From Carallia brachiata (lineage: Eukaryota > Streptophyta > Magnoliopsida > Malpighiales > Rhizophoraceae): DNA of 64,000 bases. The DNA lies in assembly GCA_021464245.1 (NCBI GenBank), contig JADCRB010000161.1, positions 186,001 to 250,000 of the forward strand. The letters are read 5' to 3'. A model generated the notes under the pieces. That model saw nothing but the letters and a program-made list of their open reading frames with translations, was not told the origin of the DNA and did no database searches. The position numbers and the translations under genes were made by a program. Below, piece after piece: positions 1 through 10,509 of this stretch (position 1 is the stretch's first letter; each line of letters begins with the position of its first letter).

Positions 1-1575
1 TACAGAGATCTACCTTCATGCCATACAGGATGTATCCCGTTGTAATGAATATAATTTAGGAAAAAATTAGACTTTCGGCAAAAAAAATAAAGTCCTATTT
101 TTTGCCCGAATGCAACAAAATTTTATTTTTCTTCAACTATATTGATACTTTGTGAAACAAAAATAAGAATTTTTTTTTGTTTCACATTTTATGAATGCTG
201 TTACAGAAAAATGAAAGTTTATTGCCATTCGGATAAAAATTTAAGCAAATTTTTTTTGAAAACGTAATGGCACCTATCTAGTTTATACGAATAAGATTAC
301 ACTCATTTGTTTGATAGTTTAAGATAATTAAATCATTTTAAAGTGAAATATAATTCCATATATCGAGATATTATAAATAAAATAAATTTTCATGTAAAAT
401 TTTAGTTTGACATTATAAATATTATAACTCTAAATTTAAAATTAAAAAAAAAAAAACAAAATCTTGGAGCCGGCTCAACGAATCAATCAATTCAATCGTC
501 TGTCCGACTAGATTAAGTGGAGATAAATCTGTCACAGCCTTTACTACTTCATATATTCTGGCGTGTTGAATACGAATAACTGCAAGAATTCAAATTCCCC
601 ACTTCTTCTTTTGCTTGTGCCCTTGGTAACTAAACCATTAGTCATTTCTTAGTCAAGCGGGTCAAGTTGCCACAGCCAACAACTGGTTTTTCGCAGTTAA
701 AAGTCTTGACCCATTTAACAAAAAAAAAAAAAAACCACAAAAGAAAAGAATTAAAATTCCTTCCAAATTGATTCAATCTCATAAAGAACAAAATCATACA
801 TCAAACTTAACAAAAGAGCATTTCCTTCTGTTCACACTTCAACCCAAGCACATGTACATCCCACACGACCAAACCTACCTTACGTGCATTAAATCTATTT
901 TCGACTAAAAAATGAAGGGTTAGGTATCGTAAATGTTAGGCTCATTTCTGCAATAGGGACCATCCTTTTTTTTCTTTGTTCCTTGTTTGATTGCTAAGGA
1001 TGCTTTAGGTGCTAGTTTAAGGAAAGATTAAGAGGTATTTGATACCTTCTTAATCTTGCTTTTCTTTATGTCTTGTTGTTGAATTACTACAAGTGGGGCT
1101 TGCCTTTTTGTGGAAATAATCAACCACGGGCTGGTAAACAGAAAGACAATAAAGTGCCTAGAAGCCACAAATCCCTACCTGGTATTGTGCTGAAGTTTTT
1201 GATTGAGCTTCTAGTGAGAACCTTAGTAGTTGATTCATGGTCCCAATCAGGTAAAAGAAAAAAAAATGTTTAAAATAAGTTCGTGCAAAACAATTAAGTT
1301 CCAAATTTTGTAACACGAGTTAGATTCAACTTGAAATGAGGTTGGTCACGAAAGTAAAATATGATTTGTTTTCATTCTAAGATTAAACTTTAACTTCTAT
1401 TTGATTATCCCACATGTTTAATATGCTGTTGATCATTGATCATAACATGAATTTGGACTCAAAATTCTTCAATCTTGAAAGATGACCATATTAATTTTGC
1501 GGATACAAGGGATGCCGAAGCCACTCATTTGTTAGTTTATTATAGGTTAGCAGGGAGGGGGAGCAGGTTCAAGAA
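1..1575. other. Intergenic, no gene recognised
   Basis: AT-rich sequence with several A or T runs. The short open frames here (for example 66 codons at 1073-1273) have no recognisable domain and no supporting splice or promoter context. Part of 60-250 has loosely inverted A/T-rich ends and could be an old foldback repeat, but this is weak. Confidence 0.6.
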
Positions 1576-2074
1576 TAGGGATATACAATTTAAAGTCCTA
1601 AATCTTTAGAGTTTTTTATATACGAGTCTTAAACATTTTTGAAATTTTATTTGAGTTTTAAACTTTTTGATTTCTTACCAAATTAGTCAATCTGTTAATA
1701 AAAAGTGATCAATTAATTAAAAAAATAATTTTGACTTTACAAAAATTATTTGAAAAAAGGTTAAATATACTAATTGAAATTTTTTTCCATCAAAAAGTAT
1801 GCATTTTGTATATTTAATTCATGTATTTATTGATTAAAAAAATATTTTATGTGCATATTTGTTAATAAAAAAATATTTAATTCATTTATTCGACATTTTT
1901 TTAATAATTTTCATTAATTTAAATTTATTTATTAATGGGTTGATCACTTTTTATAAATAAAAGGACTAATTTAGTAAGAAATCGAAAAGTTTAAAACTTA
2001 AATTAAATATTAAAAAAATTTAATATTTATATAAAAACATGTAAATTTTAAAATTAAAAAATTATATATCCCTA
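1576..2074. repeat. MITE-like foldback element, copy A
   Basis: The block starts with TAGGGATATACAATTTAAAG and ends with the near reverse complement (…AATTATATATCCCTA), so it has long terminal inverted repeats. Further in, the inverted pairing continues: a stretch reading 'accaaattagtc' on the left is mirrored by 'gactaatttagt' on the right. A direct AGAATA lies immediately outside both ends, which could be part of a target duplication. There is no coding capacity. A clearly related copy lies at about 30051-30548. Confidence 0.7.
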
Positions 2075-4350
2075 GAATACCGCAGGGGTGCAAGGCACCT
2101 AAGGCGACAAAGCCCACCAAGCTCCCGAATTGGGATCATATATATATTAATATTGACTCGAAACTTGATTGATTCAAATTATATATTTTTATGGGGATGT
2201 ATAAAAAATTAGTCCAACATCTTTATAAAATTTTATAATTAAATCCTAAACCTTTTTGAATTTTATGTGAGTTCTAAAGTTTAAATCCTTTCCAAATAAT
2301 TTGAAAAAGGAGTGTCGGGGAATTTGATGGTTTTTAGTATTAACATTTGGAAATCACGGTTATTTCAATTTGATGAGAAAAAATTGATGGATTTAGTTTG
2401 GACATAAGAAATATCTTAATTACCTTAAGTTTGACAAATCAAGGCCATGATGCAATCTTGGACGTGGTCTACTTTTCAAAGATCCGTCCTTCAATTTATG
2501 TTTGATTGTATCAGTATTTAGTGGTCATTTGGAGTGATAGTTTAATAATAGTCAGATATATTTTTTTTTATATTAATTCAATTGTAATTTTTTTACTTAC
2601 TCTCGCCCTCTATTAAAAGAGAGATTTATGTTGAGAGAGCGATATCAAATTTTAAACTCGTTAATATCGTGTTCAGACATGAAGGAGACCCACTTTAGTT
2701 TAACAGTGCTTAAATAGTAGGACTTTCCTTTAGGTTGGTTGAATGTATACTTCCAACAGTCATTAAACCAACCTTAGTTTATAAATATTATAATCAATAT
2801 ATTTACAAATATTTTTTTTTTCTGTTAAAAAAATATATTTCAACATTTAATGTTTTTTTTTCTCCTAACTTGAGATATTCCTATACATTGTTGCGTGCAG
2901 AATTAATCTTCACTCTCAACATTGAGGTTGTTGCTGGCCAAAATAATTTGACCCTAAGAAAATTTGAATAACAGAATTTATCTTATTATGAATTATTTTT
3001 GTACAAAATTTGACACATTTAATTATTATTTTTTTTTTTTTTCGAGTCAATCCATTGAGTTATATTAGCATTTATAGTGTGGTGTGTATCAGCATTTAGT
3101 TGTGATTACTTACTTTCGATGTGCTTATTTCTGGATTGTCTCGGGACCATAAGTCTAAGTTGCTTAGCCGAGTTAACTTTCAGGCTACAAAGGAAAATGA
3201 CCCCTGACCTAACCACAGGCCAAATGGAACGACACATGGGGCTCCACTACTTTGACAAAAGCCCGGATCATTGGGTGGCTACGATCATTAGTCTGGAAAA
3301 TTGGGGGCTTGGATGGAATTGGAACCTTTTTTCAAACATTGATTCCGCGCAGATTTTTGTTTCCTTCTTCCAAATTTCAATTGCCTTTGAAGGACAATCA
3401 TTAATTCTTCATCCAGCTTTCTTTGGCCGGGGATGAGTTCCTTTTGGCGGGTTCATGCACACTAATTTATTCATGGAAGTGACATGTCCCGCTACTCTTT
3501 TCCTCTTTCAATCGTTTTCCATTATGTTTCACGATCTTATTTGTAGTACTCAAATTACTCAATGGGGGCGCCTAATTTTCCACGTTGTGCTTCAAAATCA
3601 TGTGGGATTGGGATTTGGGATTGTTAGGAAACATATACATCTCCTGTACTATAGGCATCAATTAATTGAATATACATTTCCAAAACCATATATAGTTATT
3701 GCCACTTTTACCGTTTGGAAACTCTTGTTCTGGAGTACTAATACTTATCTTCAATGTCCATGCACATTATAAAATATAAAAGTAGGCATTAAGCTGGAAA
3801 AATGAATGGCATTCTTTGTATATAACTGAAGCACTTAAAGTCTAAATACTAAAGCAAAAGTGGGAGTGCTGCTTAGATCCCATCAATGTGTCTTCACCAT
3901 AGAGTATAAGAATAAAAAAATTGGCCACTAACTTTCATTTGGATATAAAGAAGAAAAAAAAGAAAAAAAATGACAAGAAAACTTAACAAAATGGTGTGAT
4001 CAGATGTATATGCATGTACTTTGTATTGGCAAAGTGTGCATCTTATTGCTCACGAGCTTAAGTAATCAAAAGCTTCCAATAGTTTAATTTGAAGAAGCAG
4101 ATCGAAGAAAAAAAGGAAAAAAAGATAGATCCCACAATTTCTTTTCAAGAAGATGGATTGGATATGCATGAATTACGTGGTAGAGTGATTAAAGCATGTT
4201 GAAGAAGTCTTTTATATATTCCTTGATGTTACACAAAGTGCCATATAACTAGCTAGTTTTAATTCTTTTTTTTTTTTTTTTACTTCAGCTAGTTTTAATT
4301 CACATCAATTGAAAGGAAAACATTAGATGTAGCTGCCTAGTCAATTATTT
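2075..4350. other. Intergenic, unidentified open frames
   Basis: Two consecutive open frames (3077-3436, 119 codons; 3455-3772, 105 codons) lie on the + strand in a locally less AT-rich block. Neither translation shows a domain, signal or repeat that I recognise, and they overlap no splice pattern. They may be a decayed gene or transposon remnant. The rest is AT-rich with nothing supported. Confidence 0.5.
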
Positions 4351-4380
4351 CTCTCTCTCTCTCTCTCTCCCCCTCCCCCT
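4351..4380. repeat. (CT)n microsatellite
   Basis: Nine CT dinucleotides followed by a C-rich tail (cccctccccct). Confidence 0.9.
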
Positions 4381-7300
4381 AAGTTCTGCAAAGAAACCAG
4401 TATATTCCAAATTAGAGCCAACGTTTCTAATTGGAGTTTGGACAAAAGGAATTGCTTCATTTGCATTTATGTCTATACATGGCGACAAACAATATTGACC
4501 TGGATTACGAATGAGCTGTAGTTCACCGGTACCAAAATTATCTCAAAAGATTTTGAGTTCAAGTCTAAGCGATTGAAAAGCAGTTGTTCACGGCAATAAA
4601 ATGGTTAGGGAAAAAAAAAATATATATAGCATCATCTGCGATTTCAATGTTCTTTGGTTATCGGTGACGCTTGGAGACTGATTCAACTCTAGGTTTCTAG
4701 CTAGCATTATTCTTTCTCTCGGTTTTTCCCCCATAATTCTATACTAATTTTCAAATTATATCCATATTTATTCATAAAAAAAATACACTGCCTGAGATTC
4801 CTCTTGATTGGTTTTTGTTCGAATTACAATAGATATTTAATTTTCAGCAACAACGATAGTACTTTCTGCAACTAAAAAAGTACAATTTATTGCTGTTTTT
4901 GTTGCAGAATGTACTTTCATCATTACAAAAAATTAAAGATTCCTTATAATTCAGACAAAAATCGGGTAAAAAATTTCGGATAGTGTACCCATGCCCTTTT
5001 ATTCATAACCGAGTGGTCTAGCAAAAGTGATAAATTTTTATCCTAATAATTAGTGATCAAATTTTGGCATTGACGAACGAAAGAATAATTATATAAATGA
5101 TTTCAACCAATAATTTAAACTAAAATTATTTAATTTGAAAATTCAAACTCTTAGCTAGTGCATCATATATTTAGCTTTAAAATATAAAAGGTTGGCACAA
5201 ATAAAATATTCATCATCGAATTCTTGCTTTACATTAATACAAACTTGCATGTTTTATAACCTTAATCATTCTACGAAATATGTTTATTAATCTTATCCAC
5301 AAAATTCACCTCAGAGTTAAGGCTTTTATTTCCTTTTTGTTTTAATAACGTTCGAGCATTCCATGGCGATCCCGTCCAATTGTTTTAAATTGTTTATTGA
5401 CGGTGTTTATGTGAGCTGTTGGGGGAATTCTACTTGCCCATGAACGTAATATTTTTTTGTCCGATCGAATTAAAGAGAAAATTTTAACTACGATTTAAGT
5501 TTCGAATCTGAATCCTAAATTTTATTTCGAGCTATATTTAACAGTGATTAGAATATGCCTAGCATCGTATAAGGTGGGAGAGTAGCAGAAAATCAATGTA
5601 TTTTCACATACGTGACTCGTATTCAAATTTCTAACCCCGCACTCTTTCTTAACAAACAAAACTAATGGTGGCTTCAGTGGAGTAAAGATTGAAGTGCATT
5701 ATTAGATTTTATATTTAATAATTGTAGTCGTCAACTATATCAGATTTTCGTTCCATCTTATAAATATTCAGACGGTGGCCCTGTTGTCTGCGAAATAATT
5801 AAATCAAAACGTTAATTAGTGATTTTCGATCATGACCTGCAGATGGAATCACCAAAACTTTTGCAGCGCACTTTTCGTTGTTTTAGCGGTGAATATATGT
5901 ATATATACACATACGTACAAACCTAGCACTTACACATATCCAAAAGACTATTTAAGTAATAATTTAAAATATAATTTGACACATATTTTATAATATAAAT
6001 TTAAATCTTAGTGTATGAAAATTTTAACTCTTAATTTCTTTAATTTGACGTGAACTGTACGTTATTAATTTTAAATTCGATAATTATTGTAACTGACTTA
6101 AAGAATTATGTTTAAAATTAATAGTATTTAAATAATAAATTCTTTCATATAAATTAAATTGAATGAAATTTTCAAATATACGGTACTTTATCCTCTACCA
6201 GCAGATCGAATTTTTTCTGATAAAAAATATATGTATACCCCCAGCAATTTTACGTATATAATAGTTTAGCGTAAAGATGCATACGGCTTACGATAGCGGG
6301 AATCATGGGATATTTGAGGCATCATCCCTTCAAACGAATCCCGATGCAAACCCCACAAAAACAGATGCTGTCGCTTTCGCGTCGTTGATTGTTTTATCAG
6401 TTATTTTCGAATAATATTTATTTATTAGGAAAAAAATTAAAAATAAAAGGCTACATTTTCAGTGCGTTATAGCTGGCCCGTGACGTGGTCTGCCCTTCGC
6501 TTATCTCGTTGACGGTTCTAAAGGAGGCATCAGTTAATTTAAAATTTTCTTGGAACAAACGATCAAAAAAACAAACAAACACCAAAATGATATAGGACAT
6601 AATAAGGGTGGGGTCCATTAGATTTCAAAAAACTTTCGTGACGTGGCGAGACAGTAAAGAGGTGGGAGGAACCGGAACCGGACCGGAGTGGGTACAGGAG
6701 GCGCCTATGTCTGAGGTTGAACTATCAATTCATTAGAGATGACGTGGCGGTGTTAAAATCGAACATGTGGTACTTTGTGGTTTCCCAAGAACTGTCATCT
6801 TTGTCCCTTGCTGCACGCGGTGCTAAATTATGCACGTTTCTATCGTTCGCGCCTCGAAATTGCAACTTCACGACATAGTGGGCCCGAGATTTGGACGGTG
6901 AAATTGCACTAACCAAGTATGCGTAGGGAACCACCACAGACGGTCGTGGCTAATTAGCTGGGAAATTCGTTTATGCATCAATTCAAAGGTTTAATTCGTT
7001 GTCAATGCGTTGGATGTTACCAAAGGCATCATAATTTTACACAATTTTAAAAATAATTAATAATTATTTTTTGATATTAAAATATATACTCTTTTATAAA
7101 TTTAATGTAACAGCCTAGTTTACTATATGATATATTTAATAAAATTTTTTTAATGAATATGTTGATTGCTACTTGTGCTCTCCTATTTTTGAGAGCAGAA
7201 AAAAAGCATGAACACCGACAGGCGAGCTTCTTAACAAGTTTTGATTCTGAAGTCATCTCCGAATTTTTTTTTTTCCCCCTTCTTCTTGAGTTTTGGTCTG

Positions 7301-7594
7301 AATAATTTTTGTTTGATGAAATTTAACAAGTGAAATAAGTCTATCTAGTGTTTCTAAAAAAAAAAAAAAAGAAATAAGTCTATCTAGTGAAAAGTCAGTT
7401 TAGGTTACTACTTGACTATTGAAATTAAAGGTGTTTGTTAATTTTACTTTTTTTTTAGTATATAAAATTAATTCATAATATAACATTATTTAAATATTAT
7501 TTTTAATTTTTTTATTTAAGTAAATTTCATTTATTGTATGGTGTAAAATTATAAGTAAGTTATACTCATTTAAAAAAAATATTCAAAATAGAAA
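4381..7594. other. Intergenic, one possible foldback repeat
   Basis: At about 4806-4965 the sequence begins GGTTTTTGTTCGAATTAC and ends with a near reverse complement (taattcagacaaaaatc). Internal GTACTTTCTGCA / TGCAGAATGTAC pairing suggests a small foldback element of about 160 bp. Between 6300 and 6960 the GC content is higher, but no gene is recognised. The remainder is AT-rich and featureless. Confidence 0.4.
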
Positions 7595-8250
7595 TGTAAA
7601 GCGTAAATTTCGAGCCTAAAACAATTAAACTCGAAAATACAAAAATAAATTACAAATAAAAATTTAAAAATAAAAGAAAATTTACGTGGGGTCGATCTCC
7701 GTAGATCCTCCGATTAGTGTTCCTTTTTTGACTCCGTCAAGGGCTGCACGAGCTTGATCTTGACAGAAATAAATTCCACAGATTTTTCTTGAACTAGGTA
7801 GACTGAAACCGGATCTGATTTGGACGTTTTGACTACGGTTAAGAACCGTAGAGACCAGATCTGAGCCGATCTGACTTAATTTCACCGAGAGTCGAAGAGA
7901 CTTGTTCTCGGATGAGCTGCCTGGATTTTGCTGAGGGCCGTATGAGGCTTAATCCCAGCCGGATTTGTAGTAATTTGATATTTTTAACTCTATATTCTCA
8001 TAAATTCAGATCTAGAACGATCCAAGAATATAAATTTAAAAATAACTTTAGAAATGGAAACAGCAAATTTTTTGGGCCTTACCCCTGAAATATCTCTCAA
8101 AACGGAGTTAGGAGAGTATACTGCTAAGTAAAAGCACGTAAGAAAAGGAGAAATTTTCTTGAGAGATTTTCAAATTTTCTTTTTCTCTCAAATTCTCTGA
8201 ATTTTTCTGTTACAGATTTGCTGAATGTATTTGAACTGGGGGGCAGGGGC

Positions 8251-8259
8251 CTATTTATA
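8251..8259 (-). promoter_or_regulatory. LTR TATA box (3' LTR)
   Basis: Sense-strand TATAAATAG within CCCTATAAATAGG. The same box is at 16780-16788 in the other LTR, at the junction between shared and unshared LTR sequence. That is where a U3 promoter is expected. Confidence 0.65.
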
Positions 8260-8321
8260 GGGTTCCTTTCCCATGTGAACATCACATGGGAAAGGAATCT
8301 TTTTTCCTTTAATTTTTCTTT

Positions 8322-8358
8322 GGCCGGCGTTGCCAATTCAAAATTGGCAACGCCGGCC
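8322..8358. repeat. Perfect 17-bp inverted repeat, 3-nt loop
   Basis: GGCCGGCGTTGCCAATT, then CAA, then its exact reverse complement. It is GC-rich inside AT-rich DNA and is found only in this LTR's U3. Confidence 0.95.
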
Positions 8359-8443
8359 ATTGAATTCAATGGCAATTGAATTCATTGAATTCAATGGCAA
8401 TTGAATTCATTGAATTCAATGGCCATTGAATTCAACGAATTCA
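8359..8443. repeat. GAATTC-centred palindrome array in U3
   Basis: Successive ATTGAATTCAATGG-type units repeat six to seven times with small variations (caattgaattcattgaatt). Each unit is itself palindromic. The array follows the hairpin directly and ends in the oligo(T) run at 8444-8471. Confidence 0.85.
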
Positions 8444-8484
8444 TTTTTTTTTTTTTTTTTTTTTTTTTTTTCTTTCTGTTTACA

Positions 8485-8500
8485 AATGCCCCCACTTCAA
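8485..8500 (-). other. Polypurine tract
   Basis: On the sense strand GAAGTGGGGGCATT lies immediately before the 3' LTR start (TGTAAACAG). This is the place and composition expected for the plus-strand primer. It fixes the element's orientation as - strand. Confidence 0.75.
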
Positions 8501-9179
8501 GGGTCGGTAAGGAAGAACTTTGTGGTCGTGATCCGATCCGAGCCTTGAAGTCCAGGTTGAAGTTGAATGTTGAAATCTTCTATCTCCGACTATGCCTGCT
8601 GTTGTTGGATCACAATAGGAACCCGATACGATCTTGAGAAAGTTAGCACCCCAGCCATATAAAAATTGAAGTCTTGGCTCCAGGTGCGTTCGAGCTTCCA
8701 TAGCCCGCAAAGGATTTTTTATATCTCTTAAAGTTCCAGAGCTCTGGTGAGGATGATCCGGTAGGCAAAGAACTTGAACCTCCCCAAGAGGAAGGCCCAG
8801 CACTTTGGAACTTTAAGACCTGCGCACAGAGAGACTGACTGTAGTGATGATTTCCAAGTCTGCTTCGACGTAAGGAGAGTAGTTGGAACTTCCCTATACG
8901 TCGCCGCATCCAAAGAAAGATTAGGATGATTGCAGCGTCTCATCCCTCTGTGGTAGTTGTGAACTAAGGAGAGTAGTTGGAACTCCATGACACCGATGGC
9001 GTTAGGGATCCCTCGAGGAAGACTACTCCTTCTTTTCTTAGCTCGTGCGCCTCCAACTTCTTGATCGAAGAATTCCTGAGACAAGTGCAGAGACTAGCCA
9101 TTTTCTTTTGAGAAAGAAGAGCTGAGGGGTGAGTATTATGGCTCGGACATGCAGGATATATATACATAACATAAAGAGT
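8501..9179 (-). other. 3' non-coding region between WOX unit and polypurine tract
   Basis: Several overlapping open frames of 80-118 codons occur on the - strand, but none has a recognisable domain and they shadow one another. A direct repeat of about 18 bp (aaggagagtagttggaac) occurs at about 8874 and 8967. Best regarded as untranslated retroelement sequence or a decayed insert. Confidence 0.5.
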
Positions 9180-9202
9180 TTTTTTTTTTTTTTTTTTTTT
9201 TT
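9180..9202 (-). other. Oligo(A) tract downstream of the WOX ORF
   Basis: On the sense strand a run of about 23 A residues lies about 180 nt after the WOX stop codon. The spacing and direction resemble the poly(A) tail of a captured mRNA. A plain T-run microsatellite cannot be excluded, because similar runs occur elsewhere in the element. Confidence 0.45.
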
Positions 9203-9282
9203 GAAAAGTCAAAGAAGGTACGCAGGGTCATCCACGTCCCTTTCCTGCATAAGAGACAAAAGAGGCAGCGGCTGACGCGTGT

Positions 9283-9363
9283 CACGAAAGTCGTTACCGT
9301 GTGTGGCAGAAGTCGTTGCCGTGTGCTGCGGAAGTCGTTGCCGTGCTGCAGAAGTCGTTGCAC
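9283..9363 (-). repeat. Four ~22-bp tandem units in the WOX 3' UTR-like region
   Basis: The core GCAACGACTTC (sense; one unit has GTAACGACTTT) recurs four times at about 20-23 bp spacing, with CACACGG-type linkers. It lies between the WOX stop codon and the oligo(A) tract. Confidence 0.85.
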
Positions 9364-9381
9364 CTTATCTTGTCGGCCGTC

Positions 9382-10011
9382 CTAGCGGGGCCCGAGGCGC
9401 AGCTCCAAGTCAAGCTCGACCTCGTCTGGTGGGCCGATGATGTTGACGTCGACGTCGACGTCGACGTCGCTTTCCAGCTGGTTGATGCTGTCGGAATATT
9501 CTGGAAAGAGAGGCAAAGTTTCACCGGAATAACTCCTTTCTGCTAGAAAAATTCCTCCTAGACTTAAGTATCTAGGAGGGATGAACCCTTGGCTGACTCC
9601 GTAAGACCACCAGGACCAGCGTGCATGCTCCCATGGGCTACGGCTTTGATGAACATACCGTGGAGAGACTATTGCGGTGGAAGAACTCGGACCTGCTTCA
9701 TTTGACGGCGAAGTTGTACTGGTGGGATCTACCATCGGAACAGCAGACTGTTCTTTGGAAAAATCAGCTCTCAGTGCTGGTTTCTTCCTGCTTCTCCGAT
9801 TCTGGAACCAATAAAACACATTTTTTCCTTCGATTGCCCCGAGTGGGCGCAATCGTGAGACAAGTTGGTAAATCTGAGATGCATTAGGCATAATACCTCC
9901 ATTGTTGTGGAAGACTTCCTCTAGAATTTGCAGTTGCGCCATGGTTGGTTGCCACCTTGTGCGGGGTGACCTTTCTTCTCCCTTGTCTTGAGGTTCTGCA
10001 ACTGGTTCCAT
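9382..10011 (-). CDS. WOX: Retrotransposon-borne WUSCHEL-related homeobox (WOX) protein
   Basis: An uninterrupted 209-aa frame. Residues about 16-78 form a WUS-type homeodomain: RTRW near the start, GAIEGKNVFYWFQN in helix 3, then RRSRKKP, which resembles the NRRSR form of WOX9/11/12-like proteins. Residues 165-170 are TLPLFP, the WUS box. Residues 200-206 (LDLELRL) give an EAR-like repressor motif at the C-terminus. Residues 182-189 are a DV repeat encoded by tandem GACGTC. WOX factors are nuclear DNA-binding regulators of stem-cell and meristem fate; the three motifs together fit the WUS clade. The gene is intronless although WUS-family genes normally have introns, is in the sense of pol, and lies between integrase and the polypurine tract. 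Unlike pol it shows no frame break. ATG 10009-10011 sits in a good context (AAAGATGG). Whether it is expressed is unknown. Confidence 0.88.
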   Translation of the reverse strand: MEPVAEPQDKGEERSPRTRWQPTMAQLQILEEVFHNNGGIMPNASQIYQLVSRLRPLGAIEGKNVFYWFQNRRSRKKPALRADFSKEQSAVPMVDPTSTTSPSNEAGPSSSTAIVSPRYVHQSRSPWEHARWSWWSYGVSQGFIPPRYLSLGGIFLAERSYSGETLPLFPEYSDSINQLESDVDVDVDVNIIGPPDEVELDLELRLGPR

Positions 10012-10097
10012 CTTTCTTGTGGCAGAGGAGCAAAGGTCTGGTGTGTGGTGAAGATCGATTGAGACTGATGCTGAGTTTCAGACTCAAACCCTCCGTT

Positions 10098-10140
10098 GCT
10101 TTTATATTTTTGGGCCGTTCACAGTTTATACTCATGCGGG
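10098..10140 (-). promoter_or_regulatory. TATA boxes upstream of WOX
   Basis: On the - strand AATATAAAAGC lies about 90 nt before the WOX ATG, followed by a 5'UTR-like stretch rich in C and A. Slightly further upstream GCATGAGTATAAACTG matches the core of the tandem units at 14139-14360 (GCACGAGTATAAAAGG). This suggests that the gene carries its own promoter-like region. Confidence 0.5.
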
Positions 10141-10400
10141 CCAGGAGTTGGATTGGATTTTGAACCTGGTTTCTGGACTGTGTTTAGAACTTGGAATTTT
10201 TTGGGTTTTGGGCTTTGAATTGAATTTGGGTTGATTTGGATTTGGGTTTTTGGATCGAGTGTTTGGGTTTGGACTTTTGGATTTGGGTTGAGTGTTTGGG
10301 TTTTGGACTTAAGTTTTGTGTTTTCTGAATTGGGCTCAAGTGTTTGGGTTTGGATTTTTGGGTTTGGATTTTCGCTTGGACTTTCAGATCGGGACTTCCG

Positions 10401-10437
<37 letters not shown>

Positions 10438-10452
10438 ATTTTTTGATTTTTT

Positions 10453-10500
<48 letters not shown>

Positions 10501-10509
10501 CAAACATAT
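10141..10509 (-). repeat. Low-complexity spacer and long oligo(T) tract
   Basis: 10165-10400 is a degenerate TTTGGGTTTGGA-type repeat. 10404-10500 is almost pure T (A in the sense strand), broken only by a few GA bases. A similar pair (GGATTTGGATTTGG repeat plus T-tract) occurs at 14520-14990, so the whole spacer seems to be duplicated in the element. Confidence 0.8.

Larger units (their letters stand above)
7595..8484 (-). repeat. 3' LTR of the Tat-like element
   Basis: Bounded TG...CA. Bases 7595 to about 8250 match the other LTR closely, with small indels and substitutions. On the element's sense strand this shared part lies downstream of a TATA box and corresponds to R-U5. The part beyond it (8263-8484, U3 in sense) is unlike the U3 of the other copy. 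It has a perfect hairpin, a GAATTC-rich palindrome array and an oligo(T) run. Confidence 0.85.

Noticed and set aside
3077..3772. Two + strand open frames of 119 and 105 codons
   Set aside because: No recognisable domain, start context or splice pattern; kept only as a note in the intergenic entry.
8480..9212. Overlapping - strand frames downstream of WOX
   Set aside because: Mutually overlapping, no domains, and consistent with untranslated retroelement sequence.
9301..9887. + strand frames opposite WOX
   Set aside because: Antisense shadows of the homeobox ORF, caused partly by the GACGTC repeat and low stop density.
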